Assembly: GCA_029378245.1 (NCBI GenBank)
Contig: JARKIF010000038.1
Location: forward strand, 434,001 to 498,000
From: Roridomyces roridus
Lineage: Eukaryota > Basidiomycota > Agaricomycetes > Agaricales > Mycenaceae
DNA: 64,000 nt
Reading direction: 5' to 3'
Shown here: positions 60,403-64,000 of the stretch, piece after piece
Layout: every line of letters starts with the position of its first letter
How positions within the stretch are numbered: the first letter of the stretch is position 1
Program-made: the position numbers and the translations under genes
Notes under the pieces: model-generated
Database searches by the model: none
What the model was told of the DNA's origin: nothing
What the model saw: the letters and a program-made list of their open reading frames with translations, nothing else

Positions 60403-63400
60403 TCAAGGGGGACCACCTCTCCTGCCCCGCTTTGGTCGGCTGTTCTTTTTGCGTCTCTTGCTCCCCATCTCCTCGTCCCCATCAAAGTGCCCCCCCTCAC
60501 GCCCGCCGTGTCGATCTGGACTAAACTCTGGTCTCCCACCCATCTCGTTCCAATCCCGCTTGCTCGGCACCTGCACTCGATCCCGCAACGACTGTGGTTC
60601 CTCATAAGTCATATTCACGTCCCCGCTACCATCGTTCACATTCAGACGTTCCAACAAGGACGCAGCCCGCGGCGGACCAGCCGGCCGCCGCGAATGATCC
60701 GATGTTGTCATCACGTCTTCAGAGGCTCGCCGAGTTACGGATGGTGCGTCGAGCGGTAGGGCCGATTTGCGCTCAAACGACGAAGTGGGATCATGCCGCC
60801 GGATGCGCACGGGGCCTTTTCCAGGACCGCCGTCGTCCTTCCTCTCTGACTCGACATGGCTCGCCTGGCTGGTGGACTGCCTGGGTTCGTCATCTGGGTA
60901 CGAATCGCGTCGTAGAGATGGATTCGGCGGAAGCGGATGGGGAACGCGGGGTTCTTGGGGAGAGAGGTTATATCGCTCGCTGGGGGATCGAGAGGATCTT
61001 TCTTCCACACGGGAACGACTTGAATCCTTCGGCTTGTCATCTTGGGCTGTATACCGATCGCGCTCCGACTTGTCATCGTCATCTCTGAAATGAGATCGCT
61101 CCTTGCGCGAGTCGTCGTGCTCAGTGCGCACTGAAGGCTCCTTCGGCGGCATGAGTGGAGACGTAGAAGTCCCGCTCTCCGGGTACGTAGAACGTCTGGG
61201 CGGAGCCGAATCTCGAGACTGGAATTCAAGTCAGTGAACATTGCCAAGGTATTGATGATTGAGCCACATACGTTGTCTTCATGATCCTTGGTGCGCGAAT
61301 GGGCAGGAGAAACAGTTCTTTCGTTTCGTTCCGGCTGAAGAGGCGTTAAAAAAGTCACTTGATCATAAGATGCAACTCACAGGTGGGGAATGACGACTAT
61401 CGGGACCGTTGTTGTCTGGCCGATAACTGTTGTATCCCGACTGGAAAAAGTGAGCCAAAATCGGCTGGCGAAGAGAATGGATACACACATCGCGTCCTCG
61501 ACCACGACCACGACCCCGTCCTCGACCACGAAAGCCGCTGTCAGGAGCCACAGCCGGAAACCGTCCTTCGCCTGGGCCAGACGAAGAAGCGTGGCGGACT
61601 CCGATAGGCGTATCATTCGAACCAGAGGCCATGTTTCGAGGCGGGCCACCACGCTGTAAAAAAAGTCAGTTAAATAAATAGTTCGAGGCTCGAAACGTAC
61701 TCCTCGACCACGTGGCGGTCGGTCACCCTTGTGTGGCGGCGGTGACCGTCGACCATTCCCACGCCCAAACCCGCCTTCCAATCCATTCGACTGCGCCGAC
61801 GGACCATACCCTTGCGGTGGATTATTCATTGCTCGTGGCCCACGTGGCACGCTACCCGCCTCGGCCGATGTGTCGGCAAGTCGCTCGGCATGCATTCCAG
61901 ATCCTGCACGCATCGGCGCCGTTGGGCCGGGCAAAGGACTGGTCGGGGACGTGTCACGTGGTGGCGCCGTAACGTCAGTATCGACCTGCATTCGTCTGTC
62001 ATTCAAACTCCGAGATTGGCGCGGTCCAGATGGCAGGCTCGAGTCTGCGTTGGCAGGTGGAAATCTTGTGGACGGGGAAGGTTTAGCATGCTTCATATTG
62101 TCAAACACGAGGTTTTGTGGTGGAAGAGGCTGCCGCTTCGGACCTGGCAGCAAAATGTCAATGATGCAAAAGAATCGAGAGCAAAGGCATCCTGACGTTC
62201 TTTCTCCTCAGATTCGGCTGGTCGACTCTGGGGCTCCTTCGCGGGTTCAGGCCGACGCTCCTTCTCCTTCTCCTTGTGCGACTCCGACGGTACCTTGGTC
62301 TTGGCGTCAGCATTATCGAGGAACTCGTCTGGGACGAGATCATCCACTGTGCGGATTTCCACGAGCCCGAATGCCCCAGCAACATTGGCGGACAAAGAGA
62401 CGCTGCTTGCACTGGCACCTTCCCCAGATGAAGACGCTCCTGCTTCGCCTGCCGGTGCGAAACGTGTCTTCTCCCGCTTCCGTTGAGGGCCCGACGGGGA
62501 GGCCGATCGCGACCTTGATCGATTCCTAGATTGCCCTGCAGGACGCCAAAGCATGGACGAGAAGGAGGGTGTTGGAAGAGGGGGTGAAAAATAAAATAAA
62601 ACCCAATGAGTATGATATTCCTTCCAAAGAGCCGAGAAGAGAGAGAAAGAGGAGGGGGTAGTGATGGCGCGCCTGTGGCACGCCATTTATGCATCATGAT
62701 GCACGAAGGCGGATTACACCGCACGCGGGAACAGGAGTCGATGACGAAGGCGGAGGTAGGGCAAGGGATTGAGAGTCAACGTACTGGGAGCAGACGATAC
62801 CGGGACGCTGCGTGGTGGCTGGGCTGACTGCAGTTCATGCTCGCGTTCCCGTGGTTCGCGGTCGTGTTGTCTTGGTTCGCGGTCTCGCTCCCTGGCCTCC
62901 TGATTCTGAAGGTCAGAAGTGCCGTTGCTGTGGCGCACGTGAGGCGGTGGGTCTCTGCGTGAGTCGTCTGGCGGCGGCATGGCGACGTCATACTGATGCG
63001 GTGGCACATCACGTTCTCGAGGCCGTTCGCGGTCTCGACTTTCGCGGGCCGGACGGCCGCCACGTCGTTCACCGTCGAATCCTCCACGGCCTGCACCGCC
63101 GCCGGAATATCGCGGTTCGCGTTCTCGATCGTGCGGGGCAGTCTTGGGGTCGGGATGCCTTCGACTCTCTGGCCAGCCCCCCGAAGCAGGCGTCTTGGAG
63201 CTAGGGTAAGTCGACACTGACATTGACGCTGCAGGAGAAGGAATGTTGTTAGGATTGTGATCATACCCCGGAGGCGGGGAGCGACGCCCTTGTCCTCGCC
63301 CACGCCCACGCCCACGAGGCGGTGGAGACCGTGGAGGAGGCGACCTGCGAGGGTGAGCGTCGTCAGAATTCATGCCGGTGTCCCCGGCTACATCGGGCCG

Positions 63401-64000
63401 ATAATGCCGATCGTTGAAGGACAATTCTTCTTCAGCTGGCTTTGCAACGCTGCTGCCGCTGCCATGGCTGTGCATGCTATTGCTGTTCGACATGGGGGCG
63501 GGAACCTCCCGTTCACGGTCGCGGGGGTGTTGCTACAAAGAAAGGGGGGAAAGGTAAAGATGCTGGGGCGGGAGGAGGGTAGGACACCAACCCCGCGTGT
63601 GCGATCGTGTTCGTCAAGAGGGCGTCGGTCGCGGTCGCGGTCGTCTGATCGCCTGTCACGGGACTCGTCAACAGGGCGGCGGTCACGCTCGCGTTCTTCA
63701 AGACGCCTTTCGCGATGGTCGCGTTCGTCTGAACGCCGGTCATAATCGCGGTCGCGGTCACGGTCGTCTCCACGGCGTTCATGATCTTCTCCACGTGAGG
63801 AGCGATCCCATGTACTTTTGTGCCGTGGATTGTACGACGTATCAGCCGAGCCACTAAAGCTGTCACGGTCTGGCTTGTCGCGACTGTCCCGGGACTTGAA
63901 GTTATCCCGATCCCTGTCTCTGTCAGTCTTCGAAACGTCGCGACTATCGCGTTCGCGTTCTGGCTTGAAGCTGTCGCGGTCTGCGTGGCCCTTGAGTTGA
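60403..64000 (-). CDS. RD/RS- and RGG-rich disordered protein, C-terminal part (runs off window end)
   Basis: Exons on the minus strand: >63592-64000, 62785-63532, 62197-62535, 61701-62143, 61381-61653, 61272-61334 and 60403-61218, about 1,030 codons inside the window. The protein is almost wholly low complexity. The first visible exon has dense Arg-Asp dipeptides (DRDRDRDYDRRSDERDHRER), then RGRGRGRGQGRR, an SR-like patch (QSRNRSRSRSASPSG), a GRGRGRGRGRGRD run, and a basic end SKRRKKNSRPKRGRRGG. One folded-looking segment reads VEIRTVDDLVPDEFLDNA. One intron (62536-62784, 249 nt) is unusually long here. Such tails occur on mRNP and splicing factors; the C-terminus of THO subunit 2 is a possible identity, held with low confidence. 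Confidence 0.7.

Overview
The window is nuclear DNA of a basidiomycete fungus, most likely an Agaricomycete. The genes are compact and cut by many introns of about 45-60 nt. They are packed on both strands, often with tiny intergenic gaps. Gene content fits this reading: ChAPs, calcineurin A, GPI3/PIG-A, MUS81, TSR2, HCNGP/SAP30BP, a short secreted tyrosinase, and GH13 and GH15 amylases. Exon structures were worked out by hand from splice sites, reading frame and family knowledge. No alignment or search was run, so single junctions may be off.

Layout. 1-8.1 kb: the 5' end of an unassigned protein gene, aspartokinase (HOM3-like, with a Gcn4-type site just upstream), a ChAPs cargo adaptor, a multi-spanning membrane protein and an intron-containing tRNA-Val(UAC). 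8.2-19.3 kb: an ASX/DEUBAD-type protein whose coding 3' end overlaps a convergent metallophosphoesterase, a secreted tyrosinase, an unassigned acidic protein, a small secreted CVNH-like protein, an oxysterol-binding protein, a second metallophosphoesterase with an altered GNH motif, and an integral membrane protein. 19.4-24.7 kb: starch breakdown, with intracellular alpha-amylase, TSR2, and secreted glucoamylase carrying CBM20. 25-31.4 kb: calcineurin A, GPI3, HCNGP/SAP30BP and a YciI-like protein.

31.5-59.2 kb is the unusual part. A giant DUF6606-DUF3638-DUF3645 gene (about 3,077 codons) occurs three times. The right copy (47781-57521, +) is intact in my reading. The left copy (31487-41526, -) is a young pseudogene with a one-base deletion and a 313-bp MITE that has matching inverted repeats and an 8-bp target-site duplication. 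A third 5' fragment (43015-44028) is fused to an internal piece of MUS81, as expected if a YciI-DUF-MUS81 block was duplicated and lost about 9.8 kb internally. Two decayed YciI copies sit upstream of the fragment and of the intact gene. The giant protein carries a recognisable helicase/SecA-like motif series (GEGKT, DESDE, TRGTDL, a weak motif VI).

57.8-64 kb: complete MUS81, then the C-terminal part of a large RD/RGG-rich disordered protein that runs off the window end.
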